64,000 nt of DNA from Xiphophorus maculatus. Its lineage: Eukaryota > Chordata > Actinopteri > Cyprinodontiformes > Poeciliidae. Shown one piece after another: positions 20,320 through 31,766 of the stretch. The position numbers were made by a program, and so were the translations under genes. The DNA is taken from the NCBI RefSeq assembly GCF_002775205.1, contig NC_036458.1, forward strand, positions 496,983-560,982, given 5' to 3'. The notes under the pieces are model-generated. The model was given only the letters and a program-made list of their open reading frames with translations, was not told where the DNA came from and did no database searches. How positions within the stretch are numbered: position 1 is the first letter of the stretch; every line of letters starts with the position of its first letter.

Positions 20320-21018
20320 CTGCGTTGCTGGGTCTTCAGTAACCAGAGGAGGAAACAAGCTGAAATGTTTTCCAGTGAGGTCAGACTCGTGTTCCCCATT
20401 CTGACTGGTTTGTGTTTACTGGGATCACTGGTGTGGAAGTCGCAGCGTTCTGCTGCATCAGGACCGGATGTGTTTCCTGTCAAAGCAGCAACTGCTCAGA
20501 AACGCTAAGACTGCCCCCTAGTGGTCACATAATTGCCATCTGATTTAATCCGGGAGTAAATTCTGGGTAAATTTCAGATTAAAGGAACGAACTGCGTCTG
20601 ACTCAGAGATTGATGTTATTTCTGGTGAACCTGTTCGACTCAGCAGAGATCAACCGAACGGCACCGGCCCGGTGAGCCGCTGATGTCAGGATATTTTTCT
20701 CATCATCCTGTTTTGCTGTAATTTGCTTCTGCTTCCATTTTTCAGTCTATAATTACTGTTGTTGCTATGAAACATAATTTCTGCTTTTTCTACAGATGGC
20801 AGCACCGACTAAAAGTAAATAAATCTGTTTCACTCATTTCCTGTTTTCTGTTCAGCCTGGTGCTGATGGAGGTTCTGTGTCCATAAAATCATCAGTTCTG
20901 TACCGAAGCTTTACATTAGTGAGTTTTCCAGGCCTGACCACTGACTCCTTCTTCAATCCTTTCCAGAACGATTCCTGCCTTCAGCTCCTCCTCACCAAAC
21001 CGCTGCGTGACCAGTCCG

Positions 21019-23210
21019 ATGGACACCAGTCCCAGTGGCGCCCCAGAAACCTGCATGGCGGCCCGGCAGGAGCCAGAGGAGCCAACGAGCTCACAGCCAG
21101 ACGGAGCGGCCGCCGCCTCTCAGCCGGCCGCCAAAGAGAAGCAAACATCAGACGCTCCAGAGGGCCGACCAATAGAAAGAGAGAAATCAGTCGACCACCT
21201 GACAGTAATCAGTGAGATCACAGAGACCAGTAAGTTCATTTCTCATCAGAAGCTGCTGGTAAAAATAAAACGTCAGACTGAGACGCTTTGCTGAGTTTAT
21301 CAGTCAGACGTTTGAGGGATGAGACTGGCAGCTAACTGGCTAATCACTTAAAGGCCACACAGGTCAACTCTTGCTGTTCAAAGCTATGCTATGAAACTAT
21401 GACAATGAAAAATGGAAACAGTTTTTCAGATTTGTTTGAATCTATAGCATATGAGCTTGGTCTAGATATATTTGGGGGCTTGTCCGGGAGTTTTACAACT
21501 TTTAGGCGCTTATATATTTTTTGAGTTAGTGAAAATCAGAGGCGTTGACACTACACCATTTGTTCTGTAAGGTGCCTTTAGACAATGTTTCTTGTCAAAT
21601 AAAAAAATGACACTTTACCTCCGAGTTCTAAATCTTTTCCAAGTAGGAATGAGTCCAGCTAACAGGACGAGACAAAAACAATCGTGGGAAAACGAGGGGT
21701 CACATTTTGTTATTTTCACAGACTAAAGATTATGCAGGTTTAGTCCAGACACTACTACAGTTTTTAACTAAAGATGTCCTAATAATATATTTAAAAACTA
21801 GTCTAATTTAGCCCTGATCAAATGCTAGCTTTAGCATCGCTAGCACCTAAGGGATAGCCATCCCTTTCTCTCATTGCTGATTCTTTTAACATAAAATGTT
21901 GTCAGATAAATGAGTTTAAAGTGCAACCCGAGGAGACATCTTGGTCCTACAGTCAACACAGAAAGATAAATTCTCTGTTTCCTTTCTTATTTCAAAATAA
22001 GAATCTCAAGCATGTTTACGACATGCTGATGAAACCGAGAAGTTGCATTTTTCACTTTTACTGCCATAAAAATACGTTTCTTTACTTTGTTTCCTTTTAG
22101 CAGATGTAAATAAACATTCATGTTGCCATGGAAATGATCATTGCGTATGAAAGTTACGGCATTATTCTGATTCTCACCTCTCCATTCGGTCCTGTTATAA
22201 CAAATAATGAAGAACAATAATCATCTGAGCTTGTTACTATCAGACCAGTAGTCATGAATATCACCGCTGTTATTGGTCACCCAATATGTTTGTTTACATT
22301 AGCATCAGCAAAACGATCTGTTAAAATAATAAAGACACTTTTAAAGAGTCTTTCTCTGCAAAACAACTACAAAACGCTCAAGTCTTCCCAAACAGTCGCC
22401 AGCAACACGTACCAGCCTCAATCTTTACACAAAGTATTGGCAGAGGTTGAAGTGGTGACTGAAAGCCTCTCAGGCTTGTTGTTCTGTGTATTAAGGATTT
22501 GTTCACCTGATCCGAGTCTCTGAGAGTTCTGCGCTGGTCTGTTGTCCTCCAGGTAACGGCGTTGCTCCTGTCATGGCTGAAACGTCTCCCACAGTGTCCT
22601 CTGTGTCGCCCAAGTTTCACACTAAGCCAGGCAGCCACATTAATGGCCGGCCTCGCTTGGGCAGCCGGTCCGGCTCGTTGGCGACGGGCTCACCGAGGCC
22701 CTCGCTCACCCGCCAGCCCAGTGCCATCACAGAGGTCACTGGGGACGGATCGAAACCCAGGGACTACCTGATCCTGGCCATCCTGTCCTGCTTCTGCCCC
22801 TTGGTGCCCATCAACATCGTAGCCCTCACTTTCTCCGTGATGGTAAGACGTTTCCCAAAGGAAGGGCTGATGAATCCCAGGATTCATGGAAGAACAGCCA
22901 AACATGCTTTGCAGACAGTTGGTCATATTGGTTCTTCTGTGAACTTGGTTCATGTTTTCCTTCAGTCTCGGAACAGTCTGCAGCAGGGCAACGTGGACGG
23001 AGCCCGCCGTTTGGGTCGCAACGCCTTGGTGCTGTCCGTCGTCTCCATTTTAGGGGGAATTGCTATCATCGCTGCAGCCATCGCCTTCAACTGGGGACGT
23101 AAGTATGGAACCTCACCTTCCCACAGTCCGCCTCCTTTCTACCCAAACTCCATCTGGAAGCATCAGTGTCAGCTCTTCTATTCGTTTTTGCAGGGATTTT
23201 GAAATTCTGA
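21019..23210 (+). CDS. prrt2: Proline-rich transmembrane protein 2 (dispanin/CD225 family)
   Basis: Coding exons 21019-21229, 22553-22842, 22966-23098 and 23194-23210 (TGA) total 651 bp, 216 aa, all junctions in phase. The N-terminal half is polar, Pro/Ser/Glu-rich and presumably cytosolic. The C-terminal half has [17 protein letters not shown], a first membrane segment ending IVALTFSVM, the loop [19 protein letters not shown], and a second membrane segment ([16 protein letters not shown]). The [16 protein letters not shown] loop is the hallmark of PRRT2 and its close relatives. PRRT2 is a presynaptic membrane protein that associates with SNAP25/synaptotagmin and voltage-gated Na+ channels; human loss-of-function causes paroxysmal kinesigenic dyskinesia. 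This protein is shorter than the ~340-aa human one because the proline-rich part is reduced. Linkage to mvp supports prrt2 over TRARG1/TMEM233. The last exon adds only five residues (RILKF completes the tail) and is the least certain part. The start is the first in-frame ATG; an upstream GTG in the same frame was not used. Confidence 0.9.
21230..22552 (+). other. First coding-region intron of prrt2
   Basis: The intron runs from donor GTAAGT at 21230 to CCTCCAG at 22552. No coding sequence or classified repeat was seen. A 17-of-18-type match to a tRNA-Pro primer-binding word near 21471 was considered and not called. Confidence 0.7.
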
Positions 23211-24960
23211 TGGCATCTTCAGAACCAGATCCAGACCAACATGGCGCTGTCTGGTCTCTGAAGCACTATCGTTCCCATCCACCTTCACCAGATGGAAAAA
23301 CTATCGTACTTCTGTTCCAGCTTGTGGTTTTATTTCTGCACGACGATGAGCATGACCTGCCTGACGCTCTACCTCCAACACAACCAGCCAACTCTGTCCC
23401 AACGCTGACCAACGGATCCCTCTGCAGTTCTAGCTTCATTCCCGATCCGACACTCTTCTCTCCCACCATCCTGGAATCAGACGTTTGTCTCTGTGGAAGA
23501 GGGATTATTGGTGTTGAAGCAAACTGCTGGATCTCATGTTCTGATGCCAAAATGGTCTCAGCTGTTGTAAAACTGGGAGATGCTGCTGCTATGAAACTTT
23601 GAACTGAGGATGGATCAAGACTTTTACTGTGAAGGCGGGAAAGAAACGGACAACAAGGTCATGGGTAGCAAACTTTTCCACCTTCCTCTGACCCAAACGT
23701 CAGGTTTCCTTCAGCCACGGCGTCCAGAACCGACTCGTGATTCAGTTCTGGACTTCCATCAGGCAGAGTTGGATTATCAGAGTCCATCTTAAATGAGAAG
23801 CACCTCTAAGTTACATCCAGTCGTGAGTCAGAGGAAATCAAAACTTCCCCATGAAATCAGCTGAATTTAAGACGTCAACAAGCTGCTGGTCAATGACCTT
23901 CAGAGGTCCTAACCTCTCCCTGCTGGACTCCGCCTTCAGGAGGAAAACCTTCCCACTTCAGTAAACGTCATGAAGTTAGGATGAAGTATGTGGATCCTTC
24001 AGCGATGAGAGGAGCTCAGCTGCTCCAGGCGGTTCCTCTGACCCGGACAGGGCGGCCAACGTCAGTCCTCCGGGGCCGGCGCCCTGCACCTGTAAGCTCT
24101 TCCCCTGGTCCAACACATCTGGATGGTTCATCAGCAGAACCTCTGCAGAACTTTGTCATGCCAGGATGTCGAACCAGGGACAGAACTAAAACATGCAGGA
24201 AACCGGACCAGGAGGACCGGCTCTGCTGTGGAGAGACTGGATTCACCGTCTGGGGTCTCCTTGGATCCTGGAGAAAATCCTGGAGCGGCTAGCCCTGCTC
24301 TTTATAGATGAGAGGAAGAGGAAGGTTCTTCATCAGTAATCAGAAAAGTTCAGCTGGATTGAAGCTGGAAAGCTTGATTAAATCCTGCGAAAGCAGCAGA
24401 TGTCAGATGGTGAAGCTGAGAAAACCCGAGAAGGCCTGGTTTCCTGACGTTTGCACGTCGGCCCTGAGGTTCACTCCAGTCTGACTGGTGAAGGTCGACC
24501 TGTGAAACCGATCCCGGGTCAGCCCCTCAGCCATTCTTAACGACCCTGTCTGACCGCAGCGTCTCCGCTTACTGGACCTGAACCGATGACTCGGATCACA
24601 TTGTTCCCAGTCATTCCTGGGATTTCAGGTTACGATAACTCGGCATCTCCGGCTCTCTGGGTTTATGATGGAGGTCAGCGTGGATGGGATTTTCCTCCTG
24701 AGGGAAGCAGGAAACGGTGTCTGCTCCCAGAGTTGAGCTTCATCTCATCTCAGAAACGCTGAGCTGTTTCCTCTTCCTGCAGGAAACGTGAAGCTAACTG
24801 GACCAGAACCCGGCCTGTCGTCCAGTAAACCTGCTGCTCAGTCCAAACTCTTCCTTTATGCTTTACATCTACATTTGCATCACAATTTAGTAAAAACATT
24901 CAATAAAATTTTAAGTTTCTCGTTAATCAGCTCCAACTCCCCAATAAAAAGTTGAACGTT
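23211..24960 (+). other. prrt2: Probable prrt2 3' UTR
   Basis: The interval after the stop is unique, has no conserved coding, and ends near two AATAAA hexamers (24902-24907 and 24943-24948). The open frame continuing from the third exon (about 23060-23602) is intron/UTR read-through. Confidence 0.4.
24902..24948 (+). terminator. prrt2: Candidate prrt2 polyadenylation signals
   Basis: Two AATAAA hexamers lie 41 bp apart on + in an A/T-rich patch, the first strong pair after the prrt2 stop. Confidence 0.4.
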
Positions 24961-27958
24961 TATCCTCCAGTTCAGGTGGAAAATGAACCATTTCCAACTC
25001 TAGTTCCACTTTATGAGGATTTTTAATTCAAATCATTTCTATAAAAACGGGTCATTTAGAGTCTTGGAGTTTCTGGACCTGAAACAGGAAGTTCATATCG
25101 GTGGTGGGAACACTATGCTAATGTGCTAAGCAGAGCTAATTCTTTGTTTAGCACGTTAGCATTTCTCTAAATTTGAACACACTGACACGCTTTAGCTGCG
25201 CTAACGTTTATGATTAGTGCTTTAGGATTAGCGCTACAAACATTTTAGCCATCGTTGCCGAAGAGAAGGGATCTGACAGGAACGGTGGCTGAACTCTGGA
25301 GTCTCACTGACGTTTGGGTCCATCTTCAGTTTTTCTCCCACCCTGGTTGGACGGGTAGCTGTTAGCGGTTGTTCTGAAAGGTTCTGATGATGCTGCAGCC
25401 CTGCAGGGCTTCTGGTGCCAAACAAAAACCTGTTCATTTAATAATCCTGCATGATCACTACTGTGACTGGATTCATGTTATTCACTCTAAATTATTCTTG
25501 CACACCAACGTTGCCACGTTGCTAATGGACTCAAGCCAGATGAACAGAACCAGAATCTCGTATCACCTGTGCATGTTTACACTTATTACTGAATGTTTTT
25601 ACCTTCAACTGTCCTTCACTCAGCACAGAGAAACTCACCAGGTGTTCTGGTCCTCGGTGGGTTCAGGTGTTGGCAGCTGGTTGGTCTCAGGTTGTTCTGG
25701 TTTCGTTGCTCCTTCCCAGCTTCTTGCTTTGTGCAACAGGAACCTGCAGGTTTGGTCCGTTAGAACCAAATGAAAGGTTTCTACTTTCCCCGAGTTTCCT
25801 CTCTCTATGGCCACCACAGTGATCTGAGTGGAACGCCACCGGTACCACCGGTACCACCCGTTCCACACCGCTGAGTGGAAACCAGGTGTCAGCAAGGAGC
25901 TCAGGAGGCCGACGGGTCCGTTACTGTTTGGGTGGAACAGTAGGAAACAAAGTGGTGAAGGAACAAAGTAACCTGGACCAGAACCTTCTGCTGGTTCGAT
26001 GTGAAGATGATCAGAACCATTGTGTCACATTTGGACGTCTCCAGTCACCTTGTTCACGGCTCGGCTCGACCCGCTTCGCTCCGGTTCTGATTGTAGCATG
26101 CCTCTTTACTAACCACATTATGCAAGTGAAACGTAGAATGTCAGCTTTGGGTTCTGGGTTCTGTTTCGGTTTCTCAGTTTGGAACCTGTTCTCTTTGCTA
26201 CTTGTGTGCTAATATTATGCTAATATTGTGCTAACATTATGCTAATATTATGCTAACATTGTGACTGTAACATGAACACCACCCATCTGCTGGCACAAGA
26301 CGTGTAAATAGAGAAACTTTTTATTTGGACAGAAAAGTTTCTTTCATCAGATGTTTTTATTTCTGGGGAATGAAAAGTCCAGAAGAAGCTTTTAGGAACC
26401 AAGAATCGGGTTTCTCTGTAACTTTTTAACTAGCCTGCCGTCTGCCAGTTATCATTTGGTAGGGTCTCAAAACAGTTTGGCCTTGAACTAGGCCATTACT
26501 AATTAACTTTGGCTCTAAGTGTTGGTGCTAATTGGCCCCGGTTCTGATTGGTTGGTAACTTGCCCAGAGTCTAATTGGTCAGAGTGTTTTGGATCTGCAG
26601 TCAGTTCTGGTTCTGAAACCTGATGGACTAAAATCACAACAAACTAATCCAGTGGAAAAATGTCGGTGGGTCGATGTGAAGACCAGGCTGAGCTCAGTCC
26701 AACTAAAAGTTCTGTTTTGTTACTGAACTAAAGCTCCGGACTTTTCATTTCTGTCGACTGATGCTGAATCGATCCTGTTTGTTTTAGTTGAATCTGTATT
26801 TTAATATTTCTATCCTTTTTGTATTTAATCTCCTGTTTCCTGTTCAGTAGCGAAAGCTTTCGGTTCCAGCATGAAGCTTCACCGCCGACGCTCTGAGTCT
26901 CTGCATGCCTTAAACTGACGGATGAATGAGTGAATGATGCTGATGTTTTCACTCTGATGACGTCTGAGGAGAATAAATCCTTCAGCCTCGTTCATCAGAA
27001 ACAGAATCATTTATTGATGTCTTTTCTATCAGCTCAGATTAAATAACATGAAACAGAAACAAGAAGCTGCTTGACCTCAATCTGATTGGATGTTGGTGCT
27101 TTCAACCGTCCAATCAGAGGACAGCTGGTCACCACATGGGAACTAAAGGACCAGAGAAATCATTTGTTTCTGAAAATGAACCTGTTGATATAAAATTCAT
27201 ACCAGACATTGATAACAAACTGGGAGGAATGTGGGAAGGAGGCGGAGCTTAAGGCTGACTCCAGTCTGTCTGCCTAGTCAAAGTCCGGTTCGGTTGGTGA
27301 GGTGTGAATGGTAAGCTAACCCTGGTCCTCCAAACCTCCGTCTGGGTTCGGTTTGAACGTAAACGTCCAGCGGACCGGAGACTCCAAACACAGGAAGTGG
27401 ACTACACCGCAGGGCATTCTGGGTAAATACAGCCAAAGCTAACGTGCTAGCCTAGCGCTAGCAGGAGAAACGACTCGTGGTGTTCAACCAACACAACCAT
27501 CAAACTATAAAGATTATTCTTTACAACATAAACGTACAGAAGAGTTTAAAATCAGCTTCCTGATCAAAACCTCTGCTTAGAGTTTTTGTTCCAAACTATT
27601 TTCTCCAAACGTTGGAAATTCTCCAGTTTTCACCAAATGAACCGAGTCAGCAAAGAACCTCAGGGTCCGAACGGAGATCAGGTTCAGCGACTCGTTTGTT
27701 TTAGTCTCAGATGGAACATCGAGAGACACAGGAGGACATCAGGCCTCGCATCTTGTTTCTGGGGCAGAGAGCCTGTTGTCATGGCAACCGTTGGCAAGGG
27801 AGGAAGAGGAGGAGGAAGGAGTCGGGGAGGGAGGGGTCACAGGGAGGAGCGGGGCCTCCGTCCTGATAACGGAGCCAGAAACATGATGAACACATGAATA
27901 ATTTAGAGGAAGAGGAGGAAGAGGAAGAAGACCGGCAGATTCTGGCCCGGTCCAAAGC
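24961..27958. other. Intergenic DNA between prrt2 and the L1 copy
   Basis: No coding exon was supported. GCTAA/TTAGC clusters occur near 25120-25230, 26205-26265 and 27440-27465. There is a GGA-rich purine patch at 27795-27850. Confidence 0.5.
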
Positions 27959-30530
27959 CTTTTTTTTAAAATATATAAGAATAACAATAACAAAACCAAT
28001 TAGATGCAAGGCTAGAACAAAGTATTAAAATAATGGAAAAAAAAGAAAAATTAGATAAAATAATAATAATAAAATAATTTGATCAGAGGGGACTACTAAC
28101 TGAAATTCTTCCATTAACTCAAACATTTTAATTGCGTCTAAATTCTGCATCTTTCTCAGACATTTTAAAAAAAGGAAAGATCATTTTTTACAGCAGAGAA
28201 TGACAGGCAGCATTTTGCATAGCGATATTTATGGATATAATATTTGGTTATAATCATTAGAACATTGACTAAAAATTAAAATATTTTTTCTTTGATAGAT
28301 AAACCGAATTTAATGTTTTGTAAGGAAATAAAATCCACATTTATTGTTTTAGAAGACAGAAAGTTTCGAAGTTGATCCCAAAAGTTTAATATTTCTTTAC
28401 ATTCATAAAACAAATGTTTAGTTGTTTCCAACTGAGTTTTACAAAAACCACAATTCTCAACATTAAACTTAAATCTCTCTCTTCAGAACTCATTTGAAGG
28501 ATAAATGTTATTTATTATTTTAAAATGTAATTCTTTATATTTAGGAGGAATTGGGAATTTCAAATAATTTGTCCTAATTTTGACTATCATAGATTAATTT
28601 AAATTTTGTAAGAGAACTGTTCTTTTTGTTCTTCCTGGGTACATAATATTTATAGATACTGATTCAAAAACCTGTTATTGCATTTATTATATCTAATGTC
28701 CACAAGCTCAATTTGAATCTTATGGAGTCTTGGAATAAAGAAATTAGGTAAATAGTTTTTGACTGACTGAATGAGGACATTAGTGAAACTATATAAAACT
28801 TTTTAATAAATTGTTAGTGAACAATCAGCTCCATGTTTCCTGTTAAATTTCTCCAAACTTAGAATATCACCATTTCCACCCAGTAAATGAATAATTGACC
28901 AGATTTGTTTATTCCACCAATCTTCTAGAAACATAGATCTTCTACACATAGAATGGCTCTGTTGTTCCACAGTGGAACATTATGAGGCTGAAGTTATTTA
29001 AACATAAACTTCCTCTGTAACAAAACCTGTTGGTGGAAATTAGAGAGTTGTAGGAAGTTTAGATAATTCAAAATCACATTTCAATAACAACTCAATAGCT
29101 CCAACGTTTTGAAATACAAACGACGGTTTAACAAACCAAATAAAATCACCGTTTTTTAAAAAGGACTGAAGCCATCTAATTTTTAAAGTACCATTCATAA
29201 TTTAAAAATCGATTGCCTTGATACCACCTTCCTCAAATGTTTTAGCAAATCACTTTTTCTGATGTAATGGTGCTTGTTTTTCAAAATAAAATTAAAATTT
29301 CATCTGTTTTATGATATTTGGAGGGACGGCTAAGGAATATGCAGGAAACGTCAGCCTGGATAAGGATTCAGTTTTTGTTCATAAAGTTCTACCAAACAAC
29401 ATCAAGTCTCTTTGAAGCCAAATATTTAAAGTTTTTTCACATTTATCAATGTTGTCTTGTAAATTTTTTCTAACACTGGTAGCTCTATACTTAGTAATCC
29501 ACATGCCTAAGTATTTAACTTCATTTTTAACTGGAATATTGAAAATTGAAGAATCAGAACAGTTATGGATACTCATAATTTCACATTTATTTACATTTAG
29601 CTGCAGCCCTGAGGCTGAGAGAACAACTTTATTTAGAGCAGGAGGAATTTGTTCTTTGTGTTTTAGGAAGAGGGTTGTATCATCTGCCAATTGGCTAATG
29701 ATTATTTTCTGGTTATTTATTTCCAGACCTTCAATATTAGAGTTTTTAATTGTTATTGCAAGTAGTTCTGTGACTAAAATAAATAAGAGATTTATATGCT
29801 GTATGTTTGTCCTGAACTTGATCTTTCTTAGCTCCACTTTATACCAAACTAACTGTTAGCTGCATAAAACAGATGGTTTTATGGGTAAAAATCATGTCTC
29901 TATTAGTCAAATAGATTGATAAATTGATTATTAAAACGTTTTAATGTGTTTTTTTGTCATTTTGGAAATATGGCAAAGTTCACAGAGCGAGCTGTCTGTC
30001 GCAAAAATACAGAATAAATCAGTTTTCAAAAGTAAAGTATGGAAATAATTTTGGTTTCACTGAACATGAGGATATATTGAATTTTCTGTATTCAACAAGT
30101 CACAACAGAATAAATATCTCCAACAGAAATACCTGAACTGAACCTTTAAAAGGTTCTGTTTAGTTGTAGTTTTTAGCAGCAGGATGCTAAACAGGGACCG
30201 GCCCGCCATTTTGGATGTGAAGTTACGACCGTTCTGTCCCAACCCTGACCCCTGACCCCTGATGTGACTTTGACTGAGTCCACACTTCATAGGGCTGAGC
30301 TTTGGACCGGGCCAAGTAGTTCTGTGACTAAAATAAATAAGACAGGTGAGATTCTGCAACCTTGTCTGATTCCCCTTTCTACTTTGAATCTGGGCCTCGT
30401 GACAAAGACACACAGCTGTTGATATGGTTACCATGTTAAACACCAATACCAAGAAAACTATTTCCAAAACCAAAACGTCTCAACGTGTTAACAATAAATT
30501 GATGTTCCACAGATTTGTCTTGTATTTGTG
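27959..30530 (-). mobile_element. L1-clade LINE, degenerate antisense copy split by a 0.5-kb insert
   Basis: On the minus strand the L1 reverse transcriptase is recognisable: FGFGNSF (about 30430) and GIRQGCRISPVLFILVTELL (30313-30372), then, after a gap, LFILVTELLAITIKNSNIEG, ISQLADDTTLFLKHKEQ with the catalytic ADD, and VKYLGMWI (29379-29837). The 3' half continues with frameshifts to a T8 run on + at about 27960, a poly-A remnant. The segment 29789-30312 does not belong to the L1 body and is bracketed by a 30-bp direct repeat. It is a dead copy. Confidence 0.8.
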
Positions 30531-31222
30531 ACATTTTGTTTTTCTTTCCTCAGTTTGTGATTATTATTTTTATTTCTTCTTTTTCTGCTCAGTTTATCAA
30601 ATCAAACTTTTTATTACTAATGTTCCTACGGTCAAGATATTTTCTTTGAATTTTCTATAAAGACCAAAAAACAGAACATTGCTATAAATCCGCCTTTTAA
30701 CTCAAAACGCCATATGCAGCAATGAATTGTGGGTAATACACTTCGCCAAAGTCCATAAAAATGGAGAATGTGGGACACACTGCGACCTTTAACCTCCAAC
30801 ATGAACGGCATCTGAAGGACAGGAAGGAGGAAGGGACAGGATTTGGACCGGACCGAACCTGAAAGGTTCTGGTCAGGTTCACAACCAGATCATCCACAAG
30901 GAAACCGAAGCAGATTGGATCAGAACAAAGTTCTGGGGAAGGAAGTGGATCGGTACCGGGAATGAGAAAGCAGAAAAACTCCTGCTGGTTTAACATGAAC
31001 AGCCAATCAGGAGACTTCTCATTACTGGCTGCTTAGAGCGTCAACCAATCACAAACCCACCTCAGCCTGGAGGTCCGATCGGTTCCGACCGAGTCCGAGC
31101 AGCAGATTCACCCAAAGACCCCACTGCTGAAGAAAAACCATGTGGGAGTTTAAAGAAACTGATATTAGCACCAGAAAGGTACGGGGTGCCATTACTGCCA
31201 AAAACTAACAGCAATGATCAAC

Positions 31223-31228
31223 TTTATT
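31223..31228 (-). terminator. mvp: Candidate mvp polyadenylation signal
   Basis: TTTATT on + (AATAAA on -) lies about 540 bp beyond the mvp stop codon and would give a modest 3' UTR. No transcript evidence is available. Confidence 0.4.
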
Positions 31229-31297
31229 TATCCTCTTATTATTCAAAGTTGCATTTTCACTGTTAATAAATGTCAGTTTCAAACTAAATGTTTAATG

Positions 31298-31348
31298 AGC
31301 TAGCTAAATATTTAGCTAGCTCAGAGCTAGCTAAATATTTAGCTAGCT
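31298..31348. repeat. Two 24-bp perfect palindromes in tandem
   Basis: 31298-31321 and 31325-31348 are each AGCTAGCTAAAT+ATTTAGCTAGCT, a perfect palindrome, separated by CAG. They lie in the likely mvp 3' UTR and could form hairpins in DNA or RNA. Confidence 0.95.
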
Positions 31349-31766
31349 CTGAGCTAGCTGAGCCAGTGAAACTGCCTGGTTCTACATCAGAACCCAGTAA
31401 TACAAACAGAACCAGTCCAGTTGAAACATGTCAGTTTTTTATTCCTTTCGGAGCAATGACAGCTGGCTGTAAGGCAGAACATCATCAGAACCCGGCTGGT
31501 TCTGGTTCTGATGCAGCAGAACCAGAACAGGAGCGGGAGGCCCACTAACGGTTCTGTTGGGTTTCTTCAGGAAGAAGAAGGCGGTCGGTCCGATCACCTC
31601 ACCTGGAAAACAGAACCAGGAAGAGGTTACCGCTTCATTCATCAGAACCGGTTCTGGTCCTGCTGGTTCTGATGCTCAGAGCAGGAACCACTGATCCAAC
31701 CTGGAACCGGTCTGGTCCAGAACATCTCCAGGACTTACCAACTGTCCGAGCGGACGGTACCTGCGC

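Noticed and set aside
21471-21489. TTTGGGGGCTTGTCCGGGAG, resembling a retroviral tRNA-Pro primer-binding site
   Set aside because: No LTR ends, no gag/pol text and no CA terminus before it; probably chance.
23060-23602. 180-aa open frame overlapping prrt2
   Set aside because: Different frame from the prrt2 membrane segment; runs through intron and 3' UTR without family signal.
31440-31610. Extra 3' exon for mvp (GEVIGPTAFFFLKK frame after TTTTCCAG)
   Set aside because: Joining it to the last exon by the possible CA|GTGAGC donor gives an immediate stop; the TGA at 31769-31767 is kept.
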